Positions 47,566-57,918 of a stretch of 64,000 nucleotides of DNA are shown here, in pieces; position 1 is the first letter of the stretch; the number at the start of each line of letters is the position of its first letter. A program made the translations under genes and the position numbers. Source of the DNA: Inonotus obliquus (taxonomy: Eukaryota; Basidiomycota; Agaricomycetes; Hymenochaetales; Hymenochaetaceae); the NCBI GenBank assembly GCA_032164295.1, contig JAJHTX010000004.1, positions 3,038,001 through 3,102,000 on the forward strand, given 5' to 3'. A model generated the notes under the pieces. It did no database searches. It was not told the DNA's origin and saw only the letters and a program-made list of their open reading frames with translations.

Positions 47566-48781
47566 ATGAGCATCCCCTTGATATTGCTTCAGCTCCTTCT
47601 AGCACCATTCTACTCACCTCCACAAACACACCTTAACTCTGATCTTCCACGCTTAAATCCGACTTCTGCTATGGAGAACGTGCTGTTTCCCACAAACAAA
47701 TCTTACGCATCTGCCTGGACAACGTCATCATTAGTTAACAACCCGTCCATCCAGCATGTCGATCTTTCCTTTGAGGACCTTGGTACCTGCCGGATGAACA
47801 AGAGACTACCGCCATGCGAAGTCGTGATCATCCCGGATGTTCCCAGTCATAAGCCCCAAAAGGCTTGGAGAGCCGTCTTTCCTGAGCGCAGTATCAATCC
47901 CAGCGGCGCAGTACCCGGAGGTTTGGGGCTCTACCTGAATGGACCAAAAGGATTCATAGAGAAGCTTCGTACCGCGGAGGAAGTCATTCTGGGCTACTCA
48001 GTCATGTTTCAGGAAGATTGGGAGTGGGTAAAGGGCGGAAAACTGCCTGGAGCCTGTAAGTTATTATCGTTCATAAAATTCCAAGCCAGCTTATCTAATG
48101 GCCTACTATGTAGTTGGCGGTGTAGGACAAAGTGCGTATTCATGCACCGGAGGCCGGAAGGAAGGTCGCGATGCATGTTTCAACTTACGTTTGATGTGGA
48201 GGTCGGTAGACTTCGAACTCATTATCGTCAAAGAATAAGCTTAGCAACAGCATCTCGTCGCCATCTAACAGGAGTGAAGGCCTTGGAGAGCTTTACGCCT
48301 ATCTACCGATATCTGACGAGAATACCTCCCAGTTACTCGCTGTTCCTCCCAAGTCAATCAAGAATCCGGACTACGGGATTTCCGCTGGTAGAGGCGCGTT
48401 CATATTCAGATCGGGCGTCTGGAATACTATCACAGAGCGGATCAAGTTGAATGACGTGGGAAATTGCAACGGTTTGTCTCCTGTGAGTGTTTGGTATTCT
48501 TTGGCTGCTGATAGATGTCTATCACATCACAGGAGAGATTGAAGTCCGATTTAACGGCGAAACCGTTATAGTCGCGAAGGGGTTAAGTTTAAGGACGTCT
48601 GCAGAGTCTGTTATTCAAGGTCTGCACTTTGAGAGCTTTTTCGGAGGTACGTAGTTCTCTGCTGTATAATCACATGTTGACATCCCATCCTGTGCTTCGC
48701 TTAGGGCATACTCAAGAGTGGGCTTCTCCGAAAGACCAGTATGCATGGTTCGCTGACATCTCCGGAGCGATAATTGTGTAA
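47566..48781 (+). CDS. Polysaccharide lyase family 14-like protein
   Basis: Five exons join in frame. The ATG at 47566 starts MSIPLILLQLLLAPF, a probable signal peptide. Conserved PL14-type wording follows: VIIPDVPSHKPQKAWRAVFP (with one N-glycosylation site, NKS, earlier), GGLGLYLNGP, MFQEDWEWVKGGKLPGAFGG, VGQSAYSCTGGRKEGRDACF, NLRLMWR, GELYAYLPI, NPDYGISAGRGAFIFRSGVW, NTITERIKLNDVG, VIQGLHFESFFGGHTQEW, ASPKDQYAWFADISGAIIV-stop. Family PL14 enzymes split uronic-acid polymers such as alginate or glucuronan by beta-elimination through a beta-jelly-roll fold. The fungal branch may work on glucuronan-type polymers; the substrate here is not shown. The start Met is followed by a clear hydrophobic core, which supports secretion. 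Confidence 0.8.
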
Positions 48782-49249
48782 CGTACCAATTTGCTTGTGA
48801 TCTATCGGATCCATGCTATTTTCTCAAGTTCTCGCCAATTATTGTTGATGAGTGGGCCTTCTAAGTAGAGACGCTTCTAAAATTGGAATGCGGTAAAACG
48901 GTGATCGATACCACAGCCATGAATGTACAAGTCAGCGTACTGGATCTATAGGTAGCTTGGAACATGAAGAACGTGCCCCGTCTTTGATATGCATCAAACC
49001 ATCGTCCCCCTTTGCTCTCTCGTGCCGCCCCGATTGCTTTGCAACTACGCTCGTCATGGAAGTTGACCCCTTTGCTGCGATGATTTCCCATCCCTTACGG
49101 TGCAATAGGTAATATATTCTCGTATTTCACGTCTTTGCTGCTACATATTGCTTCTATATACTTCCAAGAACCCAAGACCAGTGCTTTGGGAACGAACATT
49201 TCCCTGGTTGCTCACCTTTAACGCCAATTTCGTCGTGCCAGAAAGGAAT
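48782..49249. other. Intergenic region
   Basis: 3' flank of the PL14-type gene and 5' flank of the next candidate gene. Nothing else seen. Confidence 0.4.
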
Positions 49250-49927
49250 ATGGGAGGACCCATAGTATTCTTCCTCATTCTCGCGATTGTGTCGATCACT
49301 GGCAAGGTTGCTGCATCTTCTCACAATTCTCGCAACCGCCGTAGAGGGAATCCGGAAGTTTACTCTGAGAGGATAGAGATGGAAATGATAGACAAGAAGG
49401 CAGTCCATGAAAACAGCCTGAATGGGCGCTCGGAGAGTCCTAGTTTACCGACCTTCCATACCATAAGACGGACATTACCTCAATCTGGCACCCATCATGT
49501 TGACGCCCTCGACAGCAACTCGAGAGAGAGGGAGGATCTTCTCGTCCGGAGGAGGAAACTGAAAGCAACCCTGAAAATAGTAATTCCCAGCGACGCTGTG
49601 CGTACCCTATTCATCCTTCCCCGACATTTATACGGGTAACTTATGTTCGTTTACGTGTATGATATCGGGAAGCGTAACTCAAGGATACGTCCTCGGCATT
49701 CGGAAGTTCCTCAAACGTATAGCTTATATGCCGGGCGTCGTGCTCTTGGACCACGCGCCACATCCTTCGTACCTCATGCCGCTGCTAGAAGTGCTACTTC
49801 ATTTGTGGCGACGGATTTGGGGGCTCCGTCACGGTCTCGTGCTATAGATCGGGTAGGTATGCTAAGAGCTATTCAGAGAGAAGAACCGGTGCATATAGGT
49901 CAGGGGATGAGCGCTGTGGCTGGATGA
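49250..49927 (+). CDS. Putative small signal-anchored protein, unrecognised
   Basis: Two exons (49250-49597 and 49673-49927) join at phase 0 around a 75-base GT...AG intron that contains an in-frame stop, giving about 200 residues. Residues 1-24 (MGGPIVFFLILAIVSITGKV and the next few) are a signal peptide or anchor. The rest is very basic and polar (SHNSRNRRRGNPEVYSERIE) with no domain I recognise. An upstream alternative start at 49148 exists. The acceptor (GGGAAG) is weak. It could be a lineage-specific secreted or membrane protein, or a chance pairing. Its wording is modestly protein-like throughout. Confidence 0.38.
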
Positions 49928-50665
49928 ACGAGATCATATATTCAAGCCATTATGGATGGCACTTGACTGCGATCATGTTGATAGTGGTCTGGATTTCAGG
50001 AAGGAGGTCATCCCCCAAAATGAGCGACCTCTTTCCCCTTCAGAATCATACCTCGCGTTCAAGCAGAGGAAATCCATACTTATAGATCGATTGGATGTTA
50101 TTTTATTTGACGATTTCCTATCAGTAGATAGTGTTCTCAACTGCCATATGTGTCGGATTGGCATTTTATCATAAGTAGGATTTTGGTTCATATAGATAAA
50201 ATTGATGATTCTCAGAGAGGAGCGATTTCTTCCGCCACAAAGGTCCCGATCATGACAGCTCATAGCTCCAATAAATGAAAACGCACCGCTGAATGCATAT
50301 TGTATGGGTTCATTTTTCAAAAATGAATCAAAAATCTTTGAGATTCACAATTACATAATATTACAAGAGCGCCTCGTGAAATTCACGTGTCACGCGTCAT
50401 CCACGCTTTTCGTTGAAAACTCGACGGTGCTCTTTCTTCAATCTCCCATCTGCATGGGTTTCTAACGATCGACCAGATATGAAGTACGAGTAATTTCCGT
50501 CTCTTTGACCTGAGCTAAAGAGATCATTCTTACAGATCTGGTCCGTCCTCAAGAACCAAGCTATAGACTTCCGACGGTCTCAGGACATTAACTGGAACAA
50601 CGTCCCGGCAGGACTTGAGTTCGATAATTAATACCAGCGGTGAAATTAATGAAATCTGTAGCAGT
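49928..50665. other. Intergenic region
   Basis: AT-rich between about 50160 and 50360 (including a run of TTTTTCAAAAATGAATCAAAAA). Nothing recognisable. Confidence 0.4.
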
Positions 50666-52001
50666 ATGGCTGAGAGGAAGAAGCCACTTTCAACGACCCA
50701 TGATCAGTCTCTTGAGCACCGGGCGAAGCGGGCCCGTCTGACGCGCTCGCCTTCTTCCAAATCTCGGTGCCAGGACGGCGGCCCAAGGCAGGTTGAGGCA
50801 GAAGGTTTGACGGTGTCAACAAACAAGAATCACAATGGAGATCGAAATGCTCCGACGACCACGCCTTCCCGCTTGCCCGAGCTTCTCGTCCTATCCTCCG
50901 TCTCTGATCACAGAGACATCGCGTTTAGGTTCGGTGAAATCGCGCGATCGCTAATGCAAGGACATGTACTGGTCGTTTCCTCTCAGAATCGGAGAGTCGA
51001 GTACGATATTCTCGAGGTCGAGTTCTATCTCCGAAAGGAAGGGCATGAGGACCCGTTCGCACATGGTACGCCAGAACAAAGCGAATCTGGGAAATGGTAA
51101 ACTTTTTTTTGGTCCGTTCGGGGCATTCAAAGTGACTATCAGCTGATGATACGTTCTCCCCGGTTTTTGTCGTTTTGCTTTGAGAAGGTATTTCCATCGT
51201 GCACCACGTAAGTCGGCAGATCCGACGCGATCGGCGACTTCACTCACTGGGTACAGGGGGGGAACGCGAAAAGGTGTAGACCTGACGTTCGGCGGGCCTG
51301 TTTCATCCTCTTATTTCGATCGGGACTTAGAATCAAAAATTGATGACCCATGCTCCGGCTCCAATTCATGTCCGCGCGGTGGCATACTCTTCCGTTCATT
51401 GCGCCGGATTCCCAGCGGAGGGGTCATATCAGGCCCGTCCTTGCTTGTGGATGAGATACTTCGCGTCTGTGGAGCCACAAGCATCGCAGAGCTAGTAGAA
51501 GAAGCACTCGCGAAGGATACGACGGCGTTCCCATCTGCTGCTTCGAGTCCGCCGAAGAAAGTTTCTATATCTGTTTGTCCGCGGACGACTGCCTTAATAA
51601 AGAAACCGACTGTGTACTCCTCACCACGCATCGGGCTTGACCTCAGCCATCCTGGCACGACCACATCATCTACCGACCCGCGTGTAGTCTTTGTGCAACG
51701 ACCATACCGTTACTTTGTGGCCCCTGATCTCCTAACAGCCAATGGTCGGCCACAGACGTTCCTGGGTATATACAACCTAATTTCGGATGCGGAGATCCTT
51801 AACGAGAGCAGTATCCTGGACGAAGTCGCTAGACTCACCGGGCTTAAGCGCGTTTCTGTTGAGAAGTACTCCGCAGACTTCCGGCAGGGCAGAGAGAGCG
51901 GGAACATCGAGAGCTTCACAGGGTCGGCGGGGAAAGGCATATCGTCTTCTCCGTCCACCTATCTCAGAATGATGGGTACTTTGGCGCGGCTATCTGCTTG
52001 A
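50666..52001 (+). CDS. Conserved fungal protein, MPG-like wording
   Basis: One intron (51097-51187, GTAAAC...GAGAAG) is removed, giving 414 residues from the ATG at 50666 (MAERKKPLSTTHDQSLEHR). Residues 1-90 are polar and basic and look disordered. The conserved part reads ARSLMQGHVLVVSSQ, RVEYDILEVEFYLRKEGHED, PFAHGTPEQSESGKWYFHRA, TGYRGGTRKGVDLTFGG, GGILFRSLRRIPSGGVISGP and SLLVDEILRVCGA. The order of an EVEFYL acidic strand, an HxDPFxH histidine pair, W/YFHR, a YRGG(x)KG(x)DLTFG core and a 'GPSLLVDEIL' helix recalls 3-methyladenine DNA glycosylase (MPG/AAG), whose fold has E-A-Y and H-rich surroundings. This is a faint similarity, and the gene is better called conserved hypothetical. The C-terminal third resembles other fungal homologues without catalytic marks. 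Confidence 0.72.
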
Positions 52002-52352
52002 TAGACTTGGGAAGCATAGGCCTTTCATCCGCTTATTGTTCCAAGTTTTCATGGATTGTGATTTCATTTCCAGCAATCCAGACATCTCAAGACGTTCGTT
52101 TTCTCACAGATATAGAGTGCTCCTGTCTTCTTGACATCTTGCTTCGATGAAAAGTCTTGCTAGGGAAGGCAAGGCATTCCTGATGTACAGTACGTTGTTC
52201 TCCATAATCTTGACCTACCCTGTTCTTGTAGATATAGTTATTATCGCTAGATTAACTCGTATATAACACCGATATTAATGCTTCTATGGGCACAGGCATA
52301 AGGAAGATAATCTAAGTGTAGTATTTCTTGATGCTGTAATGATTACGTAACC
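52002..52352. other. Intergenic region
   Basis: AT-rich 3' flank and short promoter. Nothing recognisable. Confidence 0.4.
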
Positions 52353-53731
52353 ATGGTGCATCCAGATGTGTCCTCAGTTCGCGTTTCTCTCATACAAGGA
52401 CCACCATCTTCAACGCACATTGAGGTAATTCACAATCAGCCTCTTAAGCGTCATCGTCTTGTCGGTCGGCTGCTTGTCCCCATCACATACCTGCTCTATC
52501 TCTTTGGCTCGACAAAACCTCGTGGTGGAGGTATCTTAACTCGCACTACGAGACCGTCATCTCTATCCCCACCTTTCACAAGCGCTTTAGGACTTGATCT
52601 TCCCCCAATGGCAACTTCGGTTTATTCGAATACTGTCTCCTCAGACGTCGAGGAAGAGGAGCCCTTGTCATTGTCCGACCTTGTTAGGACCGGGGAGACG
52701 AGCAGACTCAGACGGCGTGGCGCGATAACTGGTGCGCATCGTTCCCGCCTTTCGACGTCCTCCTTTTCCGGCTCTTCCGGGAATCCCAATACCTCGTTCA
52801 ACCCACCCGCAGTACAATACCAGCAGATGGCTCGCCAAGCGCCCACGTTGCCGCCACCGTGGGTGGATAGTGGCTCACCGCAACCTTGGGGGCCGGATGT
52901 CTCTGATCCGACTAAGACGGAGGACGACGCAGACGGTGTACCTAGCTCGGGCTACGCTCTATACTGCGGCGTTGAGACGTGGGAGTTCGGGGACGACGAG
53001 CCCTACGAGCTTAGTCCTTTTCCCTCGGTCTTCGACGAGGCTACACCTCCAAGCTCGCCATCCTATTCTTCCCGTCGCATACGCAAATCCACAGGTTGCG
53101 GTGCGCTTATTCACATGAATGGGAAGCCGAGACCTCGGAGTGGAACGTGGCAAGCGCACGGGAAAGCATCCTCGAATGTTGTGTCGATGGATAAAACTTA
53201 TTTTGAACGTGGAGGCCAGGCGAAGCTATTTTCTTGCGGCTGTCGCTGGCACGGTGTCGGGTGCTCTAATTGGTGAGTGTTGGGCGAAATTTTACGTTTA
53301 AGGTTTGGTTCTTTAACTTTCCTACCAGTGGGAATCCTCTAGGGAATGTATACATGCCATGTCAAGTCGCAACAACTACATCTTCAATATCCCGTGATCC
53401 TTCTCGTCAATCCCGACCACCACCGAACCCGAACTCCCATTTTGCCTATACATTTTTCAGCGATGCTGTGAGCTCTGCTCCAGAATACGAGTTTCCGAGG
53501 TGTACAGGGACAGGTCATAACAGTCGTGCCCCATTCATGTCAACAATGGATACAGTGGCGCAGAGCTGGGATGGCAGCAATGAGTACTCGTACGGGTATG
53601 CCGAACCTGAGCAAGAACAGGAAGCGGATGAGCCTGGTGCGGAATATGATCCGGACGGTATGCTGATTGTAAATGAACCCGGGTCGCCCGACAAGCCGAG
53701 CGCAGACATGATGCTTTGGCCCGCGCGGTAA
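52353..53731 (+). CDS. Conserved basidiomycete protein with Cys-rich zinc-ribbon-like motif
   Basis: The ATG at 52353 opens a frame of 440 residues after splicing of a 56-base intron (53273-53328). A second in-frame ATG at 52608 (MATSVYSNTV) may be the true start, since the first ~85 residues are less conserved in wording; it would give 355 residues. The N-terminal half is Ser/Pro/Arg-rich (TGAHRSRLSTSSFSGSSGNP). The core has SSGYALYCGVETWEFGDDEP, KSTGCGALIHMNGKP, and GQAKLFSCGCRWHGVGCSNC ending GNPLG. The pattern C-x-C-x5-C-x2-C after one earlier Cys looks like a zinc ribbon. The C-terminus is acidic and disordered (EPEQEQEADEPGAEYDPDG). I do not know its function; a role in nuclear or protein-protein contacts is only a guess. 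Confidence 0.72.
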
Positions 53732-54454
53732 AGGCATGTCCTCGTCGAGATGAAACTCCTAGCGTTGGTCCTTCTCCGTTTCCGAACATCCGAACATCCG
53801 CGCTTTTTGCCTCGCTTTTTCCACTACTTCTCCCGAGATCCCTCTTTATACTGATAATTCATTTCTTGACTCGCCGATTCCTCGGGTTCGGCAGTTTGCA
53901 GTCTTCTGGTCATATGTGCCGATGGGCGACAGAGCCCAGAGCTGTCCCAGGGCTACCGTTTTGATCACAGGTCGCAGCATATTTTGGCACCTCCATCCAT
54001 CTTTCGTCGCACCGCTAACCTAAACATGCATTTTCCTCACCGCTCACTTATGATGCAGTCGTATCCCTTTTTCCCTCACGTCTCTTTTGCACCTGTTTAA
54101 TCTAATATCTGCCTGTCTACGAACACGTACATAAATACATGTCGTGTAATAGATAGTTTGGCCTCATATTGGACTCAGGACTCCTATTACTGGGTAGTCA
54201 TAGTAAGATAGCACATGCTGTAATAGATGGTTTACATATATCCTTCTCAGACTTGTGATCGAATCCGACACATAATTTACAGATACCGGTAAGAATACAT
54301 ATAGAAGCAAGGCAAACCAAATAGATTGTTCAGCCAAAAAAGTCAGAGAATGAAGGTAAGGAGGAGGGTGACGATAATCTCGTCGAGTGCTCTATCACTG
54401 TCGATTCCCTGGGTGATTTCGAGTACGGCAGTGCGAGAGGAAAGCATACCCTTA
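53732..54454. other. Convergent 3' flanks
   Basis: Between the Cys-motif gene (+) and the next gene (-). T/C-rich from 53800 to 53880, AT-rich further on. No gene seen. Confidence 0.45.
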
Positions 54455-55437
54455 CTAGGGAGGAACGGAGCACAGTATTTTGCGATACGTGTTTTGTTGG
54501 AGTTGTAGAGCTAGCCATACATATAGGGGCAGAAAGCGATGAGTTAAAGTTGTATGAAGAAGAGAAGCAAGAGAACGTACCTTTGGGACTGGAGTGGATA
54601 ATTGCCATTTCAAGAGATCGCCGGTTATCGACAGGAAGCATCGTGTACTGCATAGGTGAATGGATGTTAGCAATGTACTACAATGTTGTTTTGTTGCCAT
54701 CTTTCTTTTTAGTCGATCGTGTCGATCATTTTTTGGCTGGATATACATGGGACTTGGAGGGGAGTTACTACATACCTTGAAAATGGCCTTTCACGCTGTA
54801 AGTATTTGTTCGCAGCTCCTTCACTCCCGTGTAATCGTAACCGTACCGGGGTGAGAGAGAGTGGTCTTCGTTCGATCGTCGCCACGAGGATCATACTATC
54901 GTCTTGGGAGTCAGCAGAACGATCCGAATCCTCTGCACCCGTTGAATGTGAATCCGAGCGTTCTGCTAAACCACCGCCGCCACCGTGAATTTGATCATCC
55001 GAGTCGTGGTCTCCATCGACTATTTCGTCGATCGTATCCAATGGCGTGCTCAACGCGCTCAGTGCGCTACTCGACCTTGTCCGCTTGTGTCTCGTGTATC
55101 GCCTGTGGCGGTGTAGGCCCGAACCCGACCGCCTCGGCGCGGGTGAGTTCCTCCGCAACCTCGCACTGGGTCTAGCACTCTCGCTAGAAGTAGAAGTCGA
55201 AGTCGAAGTCGAAGTGGACGTAGGATTGGCGCGTAGACGTTGTATAGTCGTAACTTCCACATCTAAAAGCCCGATACCCATCATCGGCCCTGAACTGCTA
55301 CTACGCGAATGCTTTCGTGTGTAAACGCGATAGAGAGGTACACCATCTTGGGTGAGGTACTCCGCATCGAAGGGATCGTTCTGCGAAAGTGTGAGCGTTA
55401 GCGCGCCACGCTCAGCTGTGTCGAAGAAGCTGCCCAT
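54455..55437 (-). CDS. DUF6593-like protein
   Basis: Start Met at 55437 (MGSFFDTAERGALTLTLSQN), chosen because the conserved opening follows at once. The frame continues DPFDAEYLTQDGVPLYRVYT, then the DVEVTTIQRLRANP region and, after a low-complexity stretch of Ser/Thr/Arg/His, VATIERRPLSLTPVRLRLHG and NKYLQRERPFS. The last exon is AL + QLQQNTYRKILCSVPP-stop (54455), reached by the intron at GTACGT (54574). The repeated wording 'NDP(F)...DG.PLY.V...T.I.R' and a late 'VA.IE' strand resemble DUF6593-type beta-barrel proteins, an abundant uncharacterised family of Agaricomycetes. The join between SR/SRY and YTMLPVDNRR is not firmly resolved. The TSTSTSTSTS run comes from a repeated GAAGTC hexamer. 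Confidence 0.6.
55188..55218. repeat. Hexamer microsatellite (GAAGTC)n
   Basis: About five imperfect copies of GAAGTC/GAAGTG encode an alternating Ser/Thr run in the DUF6593-like protein. Its position inside a disordered loop makes length change tolerable. Confidence 0.7.
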
Positions 55438-56403
55438 CGCGACGAGAAGATTCGCATTAAGGTATGGAGTTAGGTTCTGCAACAGGTCCAAGTCGAGCTT
55501 GCGCTCGTGCTTCGTGCTCGTTGGACCAGGAATTGGGACCGAGATGGCGCCCCACCAAAAACCCCGGGATAGTTGTAAGTCCAACTTGTTCTTATTCTAT
55601 ACTCTTTACGAAGAATGTCAACTTGGGTATAAACCGAAACGCTCCAACATATGTGTAACGCTCATTTCATCCCATTATGCGGAGGAGACGTAAATGAGCG
55701 TGTGTGACGATTTGGCTCGTTGTTGGCCGATTGCCCCACACGGATCCCGAGTATCCATGGTTTCCGAATAATCAGTTTGTATCCGACGATAATATCCCGT
55801 TTCAGTGCTTGTGAATCACTGTGATTCCTCCGCGGTCCGTGGTCTCTGCTTATCACCAACCAAATCGGCATTTTCGTCATCCCTGAATTCCAATTCGGCA
55901 TTCAAGTTGATCACGACTTCGATTGATTATCTACGCGGGTCTTTTCAAGTTCAAGTTCTGTGGCCATAGATGCGTGAAGCTAGTGGAACCGGCGCTGCTG
56001 CTAGCTGAATGCATTCGTGAAGAGGCCGAGGTGGCGATAGATCCTCCTCGATATATAGTTACCGGTGTCAAGCTCCTACCTCACTTCGACTTGCCGGGGT
56101 AGGATTAAGCTCCTTGGAGGAACAACGCTTATTTACTGTTCCCCGACTCAAACGAGGATCCGCATAGCAAAACATGTCAAAACTTGGCAAATGCCCGAGT
56201 CGGGGCATCGTGAACCTCGAAGGATAAATACTGTTGGAGGGACTTGAGGCGAATTTCTCCTTCCTGCCCCTTCATGACGCTGCTTACACCAGCTGTTGAA
56301 ACGTCTCTATACCCTACTTTGTGACAAGTGATACCTCCATCCACTACCCTCCCCCCACCGTCTCCGCACTCCCCGTTGCTACGGGCTTCTCGTGTCGCCA
56401 CAA
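55438..56403. other. Intergenic region
   Basis: Divergent 5' flanks. The TATATAG run at 56051-56057 (CTCGATATATAGTT) could be a TATA element. No gene seen. Confidence 0.4.
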
Positions 56404-57099
56404 ATGTACTCCCCCGGATCGCGGCCGAATACGCGAATTAGTGTCAGAACCGCGACGGTTGCAGATAGTGAAGATATTGCGCGCGTGTGCCTCATGACTG
56501 CATATCAAGGACGATCAGCAGAGGTCCTCGTTCGACATCCGGAATTGCCTTCGCAAGTGCGGGCGTTGCCATATCTCCACCTTCCCTCGGGATTTGCATT
56601 CATCCTTGTCGAGTCGGAGAAGCGACCGGAGTCAAGCTCGGAGTCGGAGTCGGAAACAGAGACTGAGCAAGACTTTGAACCAGAGTCAGAGCGGGATGTA
56701 GAGTCTGGATCCGACTCAGAAGGGAATCTGTTACTTCAACGATTGTTCGGACCCAACGGGGAAGGGATTGATCGAAGCCGACCGCGTAATGTTGTGGGAT
56801 ACGTTGTTGGTACAACCGACACAGCACAATTCGAACGAGAAGTCAATGAATCGTGGTGGCCAGCTCTGCGGATGAATTATCCTAAAGACCTCGTCGGGAC
56901 GCCGTTAGACCGCTATTTCATCGGCCTAATACACAAAGGTCCGAAGCTCAGTTCTGCAGGGTTAGGAACAGCGCATATCCATGTGAATGTTATTGGAAAG
57001 TACAAGAAACTTGGATACAATCGCCTCCTTGTCGATGCCGCGTTGCAGCATTTGCGTAAAAAATCGGGGAAGGGGTGTAGGAGTAGTATTTGCTTGTGA
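56404..57099 (+). CDS. GNAT-like N-acetyltransferase, C-terminus probably disrupted
   Basis: Start ATG at 56404. Opening wording ISVRTATVADSEDIARVCLM matches the first helix of GNAT proteins (R.AT..D...I..I). Middle parts read LPSGFAFILVESE (strand), then an inserted Ser/Glu-rich stretch (56623-56728), RPRNVVGYVVGTTDTAQFER, then GTAHIHVNVIGKYKKLGYNR and LLVDAALQHLRKKSG. The HIHV..I..KYKKLGYNRLLVDAAL part corresponds to motif A (acetyl-CoA binding), as in fungal relatives with YPAHLHIDI. The frame then ends KGCRSSICL-stop. One base further on, the other frame continues GVGVVFACDGRVRGVFFAIY and stops about 50 bases later. Typical GNATs have a motif B (N...A...FY...GF) here, which is missing. 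An indel at the run ggggaagggg is likely, in the gene or the assembly. Confidence 0.62.
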   Translation: MYSPGSRPNTRISVRTATVADSEDIARVCLMTAYQGRSAEVLVRHPELPSQVRALPYLHLPSGFAFILVESEKRPESSSESESETETEQDFEPESERDVESGSDSEGNLLLQRLFGPNGEGIDRSRPRNVVGYVVGTTDTAQFEREVNESWWPALRMNYPKDLVGTPLDRYFIGLIHKGPKLSSAGLGTAHIHVNVIGKYKKLGYNRLLVDAALQHLRKKSGKGCRSSICL

Positions 57100-57918
57100 T
57101 GGACGAGTTAGGGGTGTATTTTTCGCTATTTATGGATTTATTTGACGCATCAGTATGTACCATATACAATGTACAACGCGCTGTAATCTAGATATAGAGT
57201 TAGTTCATTTCACAAAAGCTTGAACTAAGGGTGGTTCATGGTACTTGATTTACCTTCAAAGAATGGTGATTACTTGTTCCCTCCGGACGACACACTCGCC
57301 AAGAAAGGGGGTATCTAAAAACTCGACAAAATGGTATGCCAGTCCTCCGGTCCGATGATACGGTTCGTGCTGCCTCCATGACTGTACTGGCCAAGGTGAC
57401 AAGATGGGTGAACTCGTGACAAGATTGAATAACACGAGGCGAAAGGGTGACTGGTAGACGATAATATCCTTTGCAGTTGTAATGGACCATGAGACTGCTA
57501 CATGGACACGATGCGCCCAGTGTATTCAGCAATCTGCGCTCGTGGTGAGGGAAATAAGAGGGGAGGCGAAACGTGCTTCAGTCAGTGAATACCACATCGA
57601 CCCTGTGGGAAGGGTATTCTTCATGCTAAAAGCTTGAAGTACCAATATCGTGTGTGAGTGGGAGGGTCGAGTAGCTGGTGGGTGTAATTGCACATCGGGT
57701 CGGGAGAAGCTGGAAAAGAGCTACAAATAAACAAGTGGCGTGGAAACCCGACGGATGAAATTAAATAGAGAAATTCCAAATATGGAAAGAGGACCATATC
57801 TGTGGGTGGTGGAGCGGCCAGCAGCCGGCGCGTCCAGAAGGGAACAAGCGACCTTGCACCTACCATCATCTCCCCTCCCCACCCAGGCCTTTGCTGCTCG
57901 TTGTCGTCCGGGTCAAGC
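57100..57918. other. Intergenic region
   Basis: 5' flank of the tandem phosphatase gene. Short minus-strand open frames (57236-57532, 57621-58022) lack motifs or splice context; the second overlaps the phosphatase exon 1 antisense and is probably a shadow. Nothing else seen. Confidence 0.4.

Noticed and set aside
27753..48781. Phosphate/polysaccharide-degradation cluster (two phytases and PL14)
   Set aside because: The genes are scattered among unrelated ones, with no shared regulatory element seen, so co-regulation is not supported.
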